The notes: a model not told the origin generated them from the letters alone. 64,000 nt of DNA from Chloroflexota bacterium (GCA_005880985.1 VBIQ01000007.1:1-64000), one strand, 5' to 3'. Numbered from the stretch's first letter, positions 18,284 through 27,687 are shown. Numbers and translations: made by a program.

Positions 18284-18817
18284 GTGACGATCGTGCCCGC
18301 AGCCCGGCCCACCAGCGCCACCCGCCTGCGCGCCGCCCAGGTGCGACGGCCGCACGGCGTGCGCGGCGAGCTCCGCGTCGAGACCCTCGGCGGGGACGCG
18401 GCCCGCTTTGCCGCGGGGCTGCGCCTGTATCGCGAGTCCGACGGCGCCGCGCTCACGGTGCGCTCCGCCCGTCCGCTGGGAGCCGACCTGATGCTCCTCG
18501 CGCTGGAGGAGCTGACCACCCGCGAGCAGGCGGAGGCGATGCGCGAGGAGTACCTCTGCGTCGACGCAGCCCAGGCGCGTCCGCTCGCCGGCGGAGAATG
18601 GTTCGTCCACCAGCTGGTCGGGCTGAGCGTCCAGGCGGCCGACGGTCGAGCGCTGGGCACGGTGGCCGATGTCGAGCACTATGTCGGCAATGACGTTCTC
18701 GTCATCCGCGACCAGAACACCGAGCGTCGCCTTCCCATGGCCCAGCCATTCGTGGAGCGGGTCGACCTCGAGGCCGGCGTCATGCTGGTGACCCCGTGGG
18801 AGGAGGAGCAGGGGTGA
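18284..18817 (+). CDS. rimM: 16S rRNA processing protein RimM
   Basis: RimM binds S19 and helps mature the 3' domain of the 30S head. The 177-residue protein has the N-terminal barrel motif PHGVRGELRVETLGG and the PRC-barrel half with EWFVHQLVGLSV and VEHYVGNDVLVI, then a C terminus reading PMAQPFVERVDLEAG. It starts at GTG 18284, four bases after khpA, and ends in a GTGA overlap with trmD. Confidence 0.94.
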   Translation: MTIVPAARPTSATRLRAAQVRRPHGVRGELRVETLGGDAARFAAGLRLYRESDGAALTVRSARPLGADLMLLALEELTTREQAEAMREEYLCVDAAQARPLAGGEWFVHQLVGLSVQAADGRALGTVADVEHYVGNDVLVIRDQNTERRLPMAQPFVERVDLEAGVMLVTPWEEEQG

Positions 18818-19515
18818 GGATCGATGTGCTCACCATCTTCCCCGAGGTCTTCCCCGGGCCCCTGGGCGTCGGCGTGGTGGGGCGTGCCCTGGCGGCGGGA
18901 ACGCTCGAGGTGGTCGCCCAGGACCTGCGCACCTGGACGGATGACCGCCACCGCCAGGTGGACGACATCCCCTTCGGTGGCGGCCCGGGCATGGTGCTCA
19001 AACCGGAGCCGCTGATCCGGGCGGTGCGCAGCCTGCGCGCCGCCGACCCCGCGCTGCGCGCCCTCCTGCTCTCCCCCCAGGGTCGCGGGTTCACCCAGGA
19101 GGTGGCGGCAGAGCTTTCCCGCGAAGCCCACCTGCTGCTGGTCTGCGGCCGCTACCAGGGTGTCGACGAGCGCGCCCGCGAGGAGATCGGCGAGGAGCTC
19201 TCGGTCGGCGACTACGTCCTCAGCGGGGGCGAGGTTGCCGCCATGGTGGTGATCGAGGCGACGGCGCGGCTGCTGCCCGGCACGGTGGGTTCGCCGCACT
19301 CGCTGGAGGGCGAGACCTTCGCCGGCGGCTGCTTCGAGGCGCCGTTGTACACTCGCCCCGCCAACTTCGAGGGCCGCGAGGTTCCCGAGGTGCTGCGCAG
19401 CGGCGATCACGCCGCCATCGAGCGTTGGCGCCGACAGATGAGTGAGGATCGCCTTCGGCGTCTTCGCCCCGACCTCGGGCGTACCGGCGTGGCGAGCGGA
19501 GGAGACACGCGATGA
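18814..19515 (+). CDS. trmD: tRNA (guanine37-N1)-methyltransferase TrmD
   Basis: TrmD methylates G37 of tRNAs to prevent frameshifting, using a knotted SPOUT fold. The 233-residue product shows [10 protein letters not shown] at the start, [28 protein letters not shown], the SAM knot [13 protein letters not shown] with GDYVLSGGE, and the C-terminal [15 protein letters not shown] 18814 overlaps the rimM TGA, with GAGGAGGAG upstream; this choice gives the canonical N terminus. Confidence 0.96.
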   Translation: MRIDVLTIFPEVFPGPLGVGVVGRALAAGTLEVVAQDLRTWTDDRHRQVDDIPFGGGPGMVLKPEPLIRAVRSLRAADPALRALLLSPQGRGFTQEVAAELSREAHLLLVCGRYQGVDERAREEIGEELSVGDYVLSGGEVAAMVVIEATARLLPGTVGSPHSLEGETFAGGCFEAPLYTRPANFEGREVPEVLRSGDHAAIERWRRQMSEDRLRRLRPDLGRTGVASGGDTR

Positions 19516-20066
19516 ACGTCATCGACCTGCTGCAGCGCGAGCAGGAGAAGCCCGAGGTCCCGGTGCTGCGCAGCGGTGACACCGTTCGCGTCCACGTCAA
19601 GGTGGTCGAGGGGACGCGCGAGCGGATCCAGGTCTTCGAGGGCGTGGTCATCGCCCTGCGGGGGAAGACCGGTCTCGGCCAGAAGTTCACGGTGCGCCGG
19701 GTGGCCCACGGAGTCGGCGTGGAACGCACCTTCCTCATCCACTCACCGCGCATCGATCGCATCGAGGTGCTCCGGCACGGCGATGTCCGTCGCGCCAAGC
19801 TCTACTACCTGCGCGAGAAGGTCGGCAAGCGAGCCCGTGTCCGCGAGCGTCGCGAGCCCATCGGCGGGCCGGCGCTGGTGCGCACCCGCGGCGGTGTCGG
19901 CCTCACCGAGTCGGCGGTGGGCGACGAGGCGGAGGAGATCGGCGAGATCGGCCCCGAGGCCGAGAGCGCACGCGAGGCAGCGCTCGAGGCCCTGCCGGAC
20001 ACCGAGGCCGCAGCGGAGGTCGAGGGCGAGGAGGAGCCACCGGCCGAGGAGAAGCCCAACGGCTAG
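19512..20066 (+). CDS. rplS: 50S ribosomal protein L19 with acidic tail
   Basis: L19 lies at the 30S-50S interface. The first 115 residues are canonical ([60 protein letters not shown]). A tail of about 65 residues follows, rich in Glu, Ala and Pro and ending PPAEEKPNG, giving 184 residues. The ATG overlaps the trmD stop by four bases. Confidence 0.95.
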   Translation: MNVIDLLQREQEKPEVPVLRSGDTVRVHVKVVEGTRERIQVFEGVVIALRGKTGLGQKFTVRRVAHGVGVERTFLIHSPRIDRIEVLRHGDVRRAKLYYLREKVGKRARVRERREPIGGPALVRTRGGVGLTESAVGDEAEEIGEIGPEAESAREAALEALPDTEAAAEVEGEEEPPAEEKPNG

Positions 20067-20121
20067 TCGCGCCCGGCCTGCTCCCCAGGCGCTTCCCCCG
20101 GCCCGACCGCTCAAGGACAGG

Positions 20122-20475
20122 GTGGGCTCGGCCGGAGAAGCCGCCGCCCTCACCTTCGTCGGCAGCACCCTCGGCTATCGCGTGCTGGCGCGCGACTGGC
20201 GCTCGCGACTCGGCCAGGCGGACATCGTCGCCGAGGACGGCGACACCCTGGTGCTCTTCGAGGTCAAGACCCGCCGCGGCACCGGCTTCGGGCTGCCGGA
20301 GGAGGCGGTCGACGCGCGCAAGCAGCGCAAGCTGCGGATGCTGATGGAGACCTATCGCGCCGCCACCCACCGCCAGCAGCAGCCCTGCCGCATCGACGTG
20401 CTCGGTCTGATCGTCGACGAGCGGATGCAGGTGGTGCGCACCGAGCACATCAAGGACGCGGTCGCGGGCGAGTAG
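20122..20475 (+). CDS. yraN: YraN/UPF0102 endonuclease-like protein
   Basis: This 117-residue protein has the restriction-endonuclease-like fold of the UPF0102 family, whose role is unproven though it is common beside comM/dprA. The core is GYRVLARDWRSRLGQADIVAEDGDTLVLFEVKTRR. The usual GEIDLI reads GQADIV, so one acidic residue of the putative active site is a Gln. GTG 20122 follows AGGACAGG and is the only start codon in frame after rplS. Confidence 0.88.
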   Translation: MGSAGEAAALTFVGSTLGYRVLARDWRSRLGQADIVAEDGDTLVLFEVKTRRGTGFGLPEEAVDARKQRKLRMLMETYRAATHRQQQPCRIDVLGLIVDERMQVVRTEHIKDAVAGE

Positions 20476-20518
20476 GCGGTCACCCCCGCCGGCGGGTCGC
20501 CTCGACCGGCCGGCTGGC

Positions 20519-20554
20519 ATACACGGATTTGTGATGCTATCCTGATTTGTGTAT
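20519..20554 (+). promoter_or_regulatory. comM promoter with inverted and direct repeats
   Basis: TATCCT at 20538-20543 lies nine bases before the comM ATG. It is flanked by an inverted repeat, ATACAC (20519-20524) and GTGTAT (20549-20554), and a direct repeat of ATTTGTG (20527-20533 and 20545-20551). The arrangement resembles an operator over a leaderless promoter. The CCCGCCGGCGGG palindrome at 20485-20496 may end the upstream operon. Confidence 0.4.
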
Positions 20555-22112
20555 GATCGCTCGCACCGTCAGCTGTGCCGTCCGCGGGCTGGGCGGGGTG
20601 GTGGTGAGCGTCGAGGCCGATCTGGCCAACGGGCTGCCGGCGTTCACCATCGTGGGGCTGACCGACCGGGCCATCCAGGAGGCCCGGGAACGCGTCAAGG
20701 CGGCGGTCCGCAACGCGGGCTTCGACTTTCCCCAGCGGCGGCTGACGGTCAACCTCGCTCCCGCCGAGGTGCCGAAGGAGGGCACCGGCTTCGATTTGGC
20801 CATCGCGCTGGCGGTGATCGTCTGCACCGGGCGCGCGCTGGACCTCGGGGAGACCGCCGCGCTCGGCGAGCTGGCCCTGGACGCCACCGTCCGGCCGGTC
20901 ACCGGAGTGCTCCCCATGGCGCGGGGGCTGCGCGCTGCGGGCGTCCGCCGGCTGCTGGTGCCGGTCGAGAACGGTCCGGAGGCGGCGCTGGTCGAGGGCC
21001 TCGAGGTGGTGCCGGTGCCGACCCTGCAGGCGTGCCTGCGTCATCTCGACGGGGTCGAGCTGCTGCCCGGCCCGCGGTCGGCGTTCGCCGCGACCGAGAA
21101 CGGCGCGGTCACCGACGTCGCCGACGTCCGCGGCCAGGAGACCGCCAAGCGGGCCCTCGAGATCGCCGCCGCCGGTGGCCACAACGTCCTGATGCTCGGC
21201 CCGCCGGGCGCCGGCAAGACGATGCTCGCTCGCGCCCTGGCGTCGCTGCTTCCCGATCTCACCACCGAGGAGTCGCTCGAGGTCGCGGCGCTGTACTCGC
21301 TGCGGGGCGCGCTCCGTGAGCGCGCCCCGACCTCGCTGCGGCCGCCGTTTCGCGCTCCCCATCATTCGGTGTCGCGGGCCGGCCTGATCGGCGGCGGCAC
21401 CGGCCTCGCCCACCCCGGCGAGATCAGCCTCGCCCATCGCGGCGTGCTTCTGCTCGACGAGGCTTGCGAGTTTCCGCGGTCGCTGCTCGAGGCGCTGCGG
21501 CAGCCGCTCGAGGAGCGGACGGTCACCGTGACCCGAGCGCGCGGCAGCGTCACCTTTCCCGCCGCGTTCACCCTGGTGGCCGCCGCCAACCCGTGTCCCT
21601 GCGGCCACCTCGGCGACGGCACCCGGCCCTGCACCTGTGATCCGCGCTGCCTCGCCGCCTACCAGGGGCGTCTGTCCGGGCCGATGCGGGATCGCCTCGA
21701 CCTGTGCGTCAGCGTGCCGCGGCAGCCGTTCGGAGTTCTCTTCGCCGAGGACGGCGTCGCCGGACCGACGTCGGCCGCGGTGCGACACCGCATCGACGCA
21801 GCCCGCCGCCGCCAGCGCGAACGCGCCGCCGAGATGTCGACGGAGGTGACTGCACCATCGCGGTTTTCGGTGGCGGCGGATAGCCACCTCAACGCGGCGC
21901 TCGACGGCAGTGCCCTTGCCATCGCCTGCCGTCCGCTTCCCGCGGCGGTGCGCCTGCTCGCCGCTGCCGGCGAGCGGCTGGGGCTGAGCGCTCGCGCCTT
22001 CCATCGGGTGCTGCGGGTGTCGCGCACCATCGCCGACCTCGCCGGGGAGGAGCGCGTCGGCGAGGTGGCGGTGGCGGAGGCGCTCCGCTACCGCGCCGAG
22101 GCCAGCGGATGA
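20553..22112 (+). CDS. comM: ComM/YifB family Mg-chelatase-like AAA+ ATPase
   Basis: ComM is a hexameric helicase that promotes branch migration when transformed DNA recombines into the chromosome. The protein of about 519 residues has the Lon-like N-terminal domain (SVEADLANGLPAFTIVGL, VNLAPAEVPKEG). The AAA+ module follows, with Walker A GPPGAGKTMLA near residue 215, Walker B LLLDEACEFPRS, and a zinc-like cluster CPCGHLGDGTRPCTCDPRC. The C-terminal domain has SRTIADLAGEERVGEVAVAEAL. ATG 20553 gives MIARTVSCAV, the family N terminus, and fits the promoter; TTG 20547 is the alternative. dprA overlaps it. Confidence 0.94.
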   Translation: MIARTVSCAVRGLGGVVVSVEADLANGLPAFTIVGLTDRAIQEARERVKAAVRNAGFDFPQRRLTVNLAPAEVPKEGTGFDLAIALAVIVCTGRALDLGETAALGELALDATVRPVTGVLPMARGLRAAGVRRLLVPVENGPEAALVEGLEVVPVPTLQACLRHLDGVELLPGPRSAFAATENGAVTDVADVRGQETAKRALEIAAAGGHNVLMLGPPGAGKTMLARALASLLPDLTTEESLEVAALYSLRGALRERAPTSLRPPFRAPHHSVSRAGLIGGGTGLAHPGEISLAHRGVLLLDEACEFPRSLLEALRQPLEERTVTVTRARGSVTFPAAFTLVAAANPCPCGHLGDGTRPCTCDPRCLAAYQGRLSGPMRDRLDLCVSVPRQPFGVLFAEDGVAGPTSAAVRHRIDAARRRQRERAAEMSTEVTAPSRFSVAADSHLNAALDGSALAIACRPLPAAVRLLAAAGERLGLSARAFHRVLRVSRTIADLAGEERVGEVAVAEALRYRAEASG

Positions 22113-23059
22113 CGCTCGACCTGGCGTGCGCGTGGGGCCCGGTCACCGAGGTGGGCGGCGCGCCCGCATGGCTGATGGCTCGGGGCGATCCCGGCTGGCC
22201 CGCCGGGCTCGAGCATCTTGTCGACGTGCCGGCCCGCCTCTGGCTCGCCGGCCGCCATCCGCCGCGGGCGCCCGCGGTGGCCGTGGTCGGCGCCCGCCGC
22301 GCCACCCTGGGAGGTCTCGAGGTCGCGCATCGCATCGGCAGCGAGCTGGCGTCGGCGGGAATCCAGGTGATCAGCGGCATGGCTCGCGGCATCGACGCCG
22401 CCGCCCACCGCGGCGCCGTCGACGGCGGCGGCACCACGGTCGCGGTGCTGGGGACGGGGATCGACGTGTGCCATCCGGCCGGCAACCTGCCGCTCCGCGA
22501 CCGGATCCTGGCGCACGGCTGCCTGGTCGCCGAGGACCCGCCGGGCACCGACGCCGCCGCCTTCCGCTTTCCCCGCCGCAACCGGCTCATCGCCGCGCTG
22601 TCGGTCGCCGTGGTCGTGGTCGAGGCGGCCGAGCGCAGCGGCGCGCTGATCACCGCGCGGCTCGCCGCCGACCTCGGCCGTGAGGTCCTGGCCGTACCCG
22701 GGTCGCTGCTCAACGACCGCAGTGTGGGCACCAACCGCCTGCTTCGCGATGGGGCGGGGGTGTGGCTGGGACTCGAGGACCTGATCGGGGCGGTCCCCCG
22801 GCTGGCCGATCGAGCTCCCCGCCAGCGGATGGCGGAGGCCACCGGCGCACCCCTCGACCCGCCGCTCGCCAGACTGCTGGAGCTGATCGGGACCGACCCC
22901 GTCCACCCCGACCAGCTGGCGGCGGAGCTGGCCAAACCGGCTCAGGCGGTGGCGGCGCAGCTCTCGGCGCTCGAGCTTCTCGGCGAGGTCCGCACCCTGC
23001 CCGGCGGCCTGGTGGTGCGGGCCTCGAAGGCGGCCGCCCCGGGGGCTCGCGATCGCTGA
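22109..23059 (+). CDS. dprA: DNA processing protein DprA
   Basis: DprA loads RecA on incoming single-stranded DNA during natural transformation. The 316-residue protein has the Rossmann core: VVGARRATLGGLEVAHRI, SGMARGIDAAAHRGA, VLGTGIDVCHPAGN, FPRRNRLIAALS, SGALITARLAADLGREV and VPGSLLNDRSVGTNRLLRDG. A small C-terminal winged-helix domain (residues 255-305) follows. Its ATG overlaps the comM stop by four bases, making a two-gene competence/recombination unit. Confidence 0.95.
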   Translation: MTLDLACAWGPVTEVGGAPAWLMARGDPGWPAGLEHLVDVPARLWLAGRHPPRAPAVAVVGARRATLGGLEVAHRIGSELASAGIQVISGMARGIDAAAHRGAVDGGGTTVAVLGTGIDVCHPAGNLPLRDRILAHGCLVAEDPPGTDAAAFRFPRRNRLIAALSVAVVVVEAAERSGALITARLAADLGREVLAVPGSLLNDRSVGTNRLLRDGAGVWLGLEDLIGAVPRLADRAPRQRMAEATGAPLDPPLARLLELIGTDPVHPDQLAAELAKPAQAVAAQLSALELLGEVRTLPGGLVVRASKAAAPGARDR

Positions 23060-23159
23060 TCCGGAGGGTCCGGGTTTGCCGGCGAGGCGCTCGGGGAAGG
23101 CTTCGCGATGGTCGCGCCAGTGCCCCTGCTGCCCGGCGGGCGGCTTTCCGACCCGCTGC

Positions 23160-23165
23160 TATGAT
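23160..23165 (+). promoter_or_regulatory. -10-like box TATGAT upstream of topA
   Basis: TATGAT lies 54 bases before the topA ATG in the 160-base gap after dprA. CCGGAGAT around 23206-23213 provides a ribosome site, so this would be a conventional leadered transcript covering topA-hslV-hslU. Confidence 0.4.
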
Positions 23166-23219
23166 CGGCCCCGAGGCGCGGCCGGTGGCTGGCACAGCCG
23201 CCCCCCGGAGATCCTCTAG

Positions 23220-25475
23220 ATGCCCAATCGCCTCATCATCGTCGAGTCGCCCAGCAAGGCACGCACCCTCTCGAAGTTCCTTGGCGCGGGCTACACGGTC
23301 AGAGCGTCGATGGGGCACGTCCGCGACCTGCCCAAGTCGCGGCTGGGCGTCGATCTCGAGAACGGATACACCCCTGAGTACGAGGTGCTCAAGGGCAAGG
23401 AGGCGCAGATCCGCGAGCTGCGCGCCGCCACCCGGCAGGCGACCGGGGTGCTGCTCGCCTCCGACCCCGACCGCGAGGGCGAGGCGATCGCCTGGCACCT
23501 CACCGAGGCGCTCAAGCTCAAGGACGCCGAGCGCATCGTCTTCCACGAGATCACCCGGTCGGCAGTGGAGGCGGCCCTGAGCAGCCCCCGCAAGATCGAT
23601 CGCGACCTGGTCGCCGCCCAGGAGGCGCGCCGGGTGATCGACCGCCTGGTCGGCTACCAGCTGAGCCCGCTGCTCTGGAAGAAGGTGCGCACCGGGCTGT
23701 CCGCAGGGCGGGTGCAGTCGGTCGCGGTCCGTCTGGTGGTCGACCGCGAGAACGAGATCGGGGCGTTCGTGCCCGAGGAGTGGTGGACCATCGAGGCCGC
23801 CCTCGAGACGGACAAGGGGGAGCAGCTGACCGCCCGGCTCCACGCCCGCCGCGACGACACCGAGACCGCCGAGAGCTCGAGCGAGGACAGCGCCGGCGAC
23901 GAAGCCCCTTCCGGCCGGCTGCGCATCGGCGACCTCGCCGCCGCCCAGGAGGTGATGGCCCGCCTCGGTGTCGACGACGAGGGGCGCCCGGGCGCCGACA
24001 CGCCCCCGTTCCGAGTGGCTGCCATCGAGGCTCGCGAGACCAGCCGCAACGCCCCGGCGCCGTACACCACCAGCACCCTGCAGCAGGACGCCAGCACCCG
24101 GCTCCGCTTCTCGCCGAAGCGGACCATGACGGTGGCGCAGCAGCTCTATGAGGGCGTCGAGCTCGGCGCCGAGGGCTCGGTGGGACTGATCACCTACATG
24201 CGCACCGACTCCCCCCGCATCAGCGAGCTCGCCCGCAGCGCCGCCGAGCACTATGTTGGCGACGCTTTCGGCAAGAACTACGTGCGCAAGGGCAGCCGCC
24301 CGGCGCCCAGCAAGGGGCCGGTGCAGGCGCAGGACGCCCACGAGGCAGTCCGTCCCACCGAGGTGGGACGCACCCCGGAGGCGGTGGCCGACCACCTCTC
24401 CGCCGACCAGCGGCGCCTGTACGAGCTGATCTGGCGCCGCTTCGTGGCGAGCCAGATGGCGCCGGCGCGCTTCGCGAACACCCGCGTCGACATCCACGCC
24501 GGCGACTATGTCTTCCGCGCCTCGGGCTCGGTGCTGAAGTTCGACGGCTTCACCAGGGTGCTCCGGCGCGAGGACGAGAAGGCCGACCGCAGCCTGCCAG
24601 CGCTCAGCGTGGAGCAGCTGCTCGCCTGTCTCGGGCTCAGCCGCGAGCAGCACTTCACGCAGCCGCCACCCCGCTACACCGAGGCTTCGCTGATCAAGGA
24701 GCTGGAGGAGCGTGGCATCGGCCGGCCCTCCACCTACGCCCCCACCATCGAGGTGATCCAGGAGCGCAACTACGTGCGCGAGGAGGAGCGCCGTCTCCAT
24801 CCCACCGAGCTCGGCAAGACCGTCGACGCGGTGCTGCGCGAGCACTTCCCCGAGATCGTCGACGTCGACTTCACCGCCGAGATGGAGAAGAAGCTCGACG
24901 GCATCGAGGGTGGCCGGCGCCCGTACGTGCGCACCGTCAAGGAGTGGTACGAGCCCTTCGCGAAGACCCTGGAGAAGGCGGAGACGTCGATGGAGCGGGT
25001 CCGCGTCCCCGCGCGCGAGACCGGCGAGACGTGTCCCGAATGCGAGATCGGTCAGCTGGTGGTCCGCCAGGGACGCTTCGGTGAGTTCACCGGCTGTTCG
25101 CGCTACCCCGAGTGCAAGTACATCAAGGGCAAGGACACCACCCCACCACAGCCCACCGGCGAGAGCTGCCCGGAGTGCGGCAAGGCGCTGGTGATGCGCC
25201 AGGGACGGCGCGGACCGTTCGTCGGTTGCTCCGGCTATCCCGACTGCCGCTACATCCAGCAGCGGGCGATCCAGGCCGGCGACGGCACCACCGCCGCCGC
25301 CCGCACCCGCCCCGCGCCGGAGCCCACCGGCGACAGCTGTCCCGAATGCGGCAAGGCGCTGGTCCGCCGCCAGGGACGCTTCGGACCCTTCGTGAGCTGT
25401 TCCGGCTATCCGCGCTGCCGCTACCGGCCGCCCAAGGCGGCGGCCGCCGCGCCGGCGAGCTCGGCGCGAGCATGA
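23220..25475 (+). CDS. topA: DNA topoisomerase I
   Basis: TopA relaxes negative supercoils by single-strand passage. The 751-residue type IA enzyme has the TOPRIM domain (IVESPSKARTLSKFLG, ASDPDREGEAIAWH), the core with VQSVAVRLVVDRE, and the catalytic tyrosine in LITYMRTDS near residue 326. The C terminus has three consecutive C4 zinc ribbons (each CPEC, about 18 residues, then CSxYPxC) from about residue 603. The linker near residues 205-250 is acidic and variable. It overlaps hslV by ATGA. Confidence 0.96.
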   Translation: MPNRLIIVESPSKARTLSKFLGAGYTVRASMGHVRDLPKSRLGVDLENGYTPEYEVLKGKEAQIRELRAATRQATGVLLASDPDREGEAIAWHLTEALKLKDAERIVFHEITRSAVEAALSSPRKIDRDLVAAQEARRVIDRLVGYQLSPLLWKKVRTGLSAGRVQSVAVRLVVDRENEIGAFVPEEWWTIEAALETDKGEQLTARLHARRDDTETAESSSEDSAGDEAPSGRLRIGDLAAAQEVMARLGVDDEGRPGADTPPFRVAAIEARETSRNAPAPYTTSTLQQDASTRLRFSPKRTMTVAQQLYEGVELGAEGSVGLITYMRTDSPRISELARSAAEHYVGDAFGKNYVRKGSRPAPSKGPVQAQDAHEAVRPTEVGRTPEAVADHLSADQRRLYELIWRRFVASQMAPARFANTRVDIHAGDYVFRASGSVLKFDGFTRVLRREDEKADRSLPALSVEQLLACLGLSREQHFTQPPPRYTEASLIKELEERGIGRPSTYAPTIEVIQERNYVREEERRLHPTELGKTVDAVLREHFPEIVDVDFTAEMEKKLDGIEGGRRPYVRTVKEWYEPFAKTLEKAETSMERVRVPARETGETCPECEIGQLVVRQGRFGEFTGCSRYPECKYIKGKDTTPPQPTGESCPECGKALVMRQGRRGPFVGCSGYPDCRYIQQRAIQAGDGTTAAARTRPAPEPTGDSCPECGKALVRRQGRFGPFVSCSGYPRCRYRPPKAAAAAPASSARA

Positions 25476-26044
25476 CGCGAATCCGCGCCACCACCATCGT
25501 CGGGGTCAAGCGCGGCAACCAGGTTGCCATCGCCGGCGACGGCCAGGTGACCATCGGCGACGTGGTGATGAAGCACCGTGCCGCCAAGGTGCGGCGCATG
25601 TTTCGCGACGAGGTGATCACTGGGTTCGCCGGGGCCATCGCCGATGCGCTCACCCTGTTCGACAAGTTCGAGCAGCAGCTCGAGCGGCATCAGGGGAACC
25701 TGTTGCGCGCGTCGGTGTCGCTGAGCAAGGAGTGGCGCACCGACAAGTACCTGCGCCACCTCGAGGCGATGCTGCTGGTCGCCAACAGCCGCCAGCTGCT
25801 GCTGCTCAGCGGCGACGGCGAGATCATCGAGCCAGATGACAACGTGGCCGCCATCGGCAGCGGCGGTCCCTACGCCCAGGCGGCGGCCCAGGCGCTGCTG
25901 GAGAGCACCGACCTGTCGGCTGCCGAGGTGGCGGAGCGGGCGCTGCACATCGCCGCCAAGCTGTGCATCTACACCAACGACGAGATCACGGTGGAGACGC
26001 TGGACACGATCGGGGCACCGACAGACGGGGTACCGGTGGGCTGA
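25472..26044 (+). CDS. hslV: ATP-dependent protease peptidase subunit HslV
   Basis: HslV is the proteasome-like N-terminal threonine peptidase of the HslUV complex. The 190-residue precursor has a short propeptide (MTRIRA) followed by TTIVGVKRGNQVAIAGDGQVTIG, so the mature catalytic residue would be Thr7. Further family motifs are HRAAKVRRMF, GFAGAIADALTLFDKFE and LLLLSGDGEIIEPDDNVAAIGSG split over its core. The ATG overlaps the topA stop. Confidence 0.95.
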   Translation: MTRIRATTIVGVKRGNQVAIAGDGQVTIGDVVMKHRAAKVRRMFRDEVITGFAGAIADALTLFDKFEQQLERHQGNLLRASVSLSKEWRTDKYLRHLEAMLLVANSRQLLLLSGDGEIIEPDDNVAAIGSGGPYAQAAAQALLESTDLSAAEVAERALHIAAKLCIYTNDEITVETLDTIGAPTDGVPVG

Positions 26045-26061
26045 TGGAGGAGAGAGGCGCC

Positions 26062-27654
26062 ATGCCGGAGCCCGCCGGACGTCGCGATCCAGCAGAGGGA
26101 AGCCCCGCGCCTCCGGCGGCGCCGGTGCCGCCGGCCGCCGGGGTGCCGGCAGCGAGCTCGCCTGCGCCCGGCGATGTCGCCCTCACCCCGCCCGAGGCTC
26201 CTGCCGTCGCGGAAACCCCCGACGACCTCGACAACCTTCGGCCTGCGGAGATCGTTCGCCGGCTCGACGAGTACATCGTCGGCCAGGCGGCCGCCAAGCG
26301 CGCGGTGGCCATCGCCCTGCGCAACCGGGTCCGCCGGCGGCGGCTCTCCGACGACATGCGCCAGGAGGTGCTGCCCAAGAACATCCTGATGATCGGTCCC
26401 ACCGGCGTCGGCAAGACCGAGATCGCCCGGCGCCTCGCCAAGCTCACCAACTCGCCGTTCATCAAGACCGAGGCCACCAAGTTCACCGAGGTCGGATACG
26501 TCGGCCGTGATGTCGAGGCGATCGTCCGCGACCTGCTCGAGCAGACGATCAACGAGGTGCAGAACGATCGGGTCAACGAGGTTGAGGACCGTGCTCGCGA
26601 GCTCGCCGAGGCGCGCATCGTCGACGCGCTGCTCGACGCCGAGGAGCGCGCCGCGGCCGGGAGCGAGGCCGCCGCCGGCCGCCCGGCCGGAGCGGAAGCC
26701 GCGATCAGCGCCAACGGCGACGGCGCCACTGCGGTCGCCGGCGACGGTGCCGACGAGGAGGTGCGCCGCCGTCGCCGGGCGCGCCGGCGCCGCCTCGAGA
26801 AGAAGCTCGTTGCGAAGGCGCTGGAGGAGCGCTACGTAGAGGTCGAGGTCGAGGAGCCGTTTCAGCCGGTGATCGAGAGCTTCTCGGGCACCCAGTTCGA
26901 GGAGATGGGGGTGTCGCTCTCCGACTTCTTCTCGCAGCTGGCACCACCCCGCAAGCGGATGAAGCGGATGACCGTCGCCGATGCGCGGCAGGTGCTGATC
27001 CAGGAGGAGACCGATCGCCTCATCGACATGGATCGCATCTACGACGAGGCGATCCGCCTGGTCGAGGAGGAGGGCATCGTCTTCATCGACGAGGTCGACA
27101 AGATCGCGGGTCGCAGCAGCGAGCAGGGTCCCGACGTGAGCGGGGAGGGGGTGCAGCGCGATCTGCTGCCGCTGCTCGAAGGATCGACGGTGCACACCCG
27201 CTACGGGTCGGTGCACACCGATCACATCCTCTTCGTCGCCGCGGGCGCCTTCAACGTCGCCCGTCCCAGCGACCTGATCCCGGAGTTTCAGGGGCGCTTC
27301 CCCATCCGGGTGGAACTGAGTGCGCTCTCCGAGGCCGACCTGCAACGCATCCTGGTCGAGCCGGGCAACGCCCTGACCAAGCAGTATCAGGCGCTGCTGG
27401 CGACCGAGGAGGTCAGCCTCGACTTTGCCGAGGAGGGCCTGCGCGAGCTGGCGCACGCCGCCTTCCGCATCAACGAGGAGGACGAGAACATCGGCGCCCG
27501 CCGCCTCTTCACCATCCTCGAGAAGGTGCTCGAGGATCTCTCCTTCCGCGCCGAGAACTTCACCGGTCAGACGGTCGCCATCGACGCCGAGTACGTGCGC
27601 AGTCGCCTGGTCGACCTGGTCCGCAACGAGGATCTCCGCCGCTACGTGCTCTAG
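26062..27654 (+). CDS. hslU: ATP-dependent protease ATPase subunit HslU
   Basis: HslU is the AAA+ unfoldase that feeds HslV. The core has the N-terminal RPAEIVRRLDEYIVGQAAAKRAVAIA, Walker A GPTGVGKTE near residue 111, Walker B IVFIDEVDKIAGR near 338, FQGRFPIRVEL, and an ordinary C terminus DLVRNEDLRRYVL, which docks into HslV. ATG 26062 is chosen because GGAGGAGAGAGG sits directly upstream. ATG 26044, overlapping the hslV stop, is possible. At 530 residues it is longer than usual (about 450), owing to a Pro/Ala-rich N-terminal stretch of some 55 residues and an I-domain insertion containing an Arg run. Confidence 0.94.
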   Translation: MPEPAGRRDPAEGSPAPPAAPVPPAAGVPAASSPAPGDVALTPPEAPAVAETPDDLDNLRPAEIVRRLDEYIVGQAAAKRAVAIALRNRVRRRRLSDDMRQEVLPKNILMIGPTGVGKTEIARRLAKLTNSPFIKTEATKFTEVGYVGRDVEAIVRDLLEQTINEVQNDRVNEVEDRARELAEARIVDALLDAEERAAAGSEAAAGRPAGAEAAISANGDGATAVAGDGADEEVRRRRRARRRRLEKKLVAKALEERYVEVEVEEPFQPVIESFSGTQFEEMGVSLSDFFSQLAPPRKRMKRMTVADARQVLIQEETDRLIDMDRIYDEAIRLVEEEGIVFIDEVDKIAGRSSEQGPDVSGEGVQRDLLPLLEGSTVHTRYGSVHTDHILFVAAGAFNVARPSDLIPEFQGRFPIRVELSALSEADLQRILVEPGNALTKQYQALLATEEVSLDFAEEGLRELAHAAFRINEEDENIGARRLFTILEKVLEDLSFRAENFTGQTVAIDAEYVRSRLVDLVRNEDLRRYVL

Positions 27655-27687
27655 ACTCGGGCAGCTCACCAGAGAGGAGGCAGCCAC

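Noticed and set aside
22710-24845. Minus-strand open frame opposite dprA and topA
   Set aside because: Low-complexity, His/Leu/Gly-rich translation without motifs, fully explained by the GC-rich plus-strand genes.
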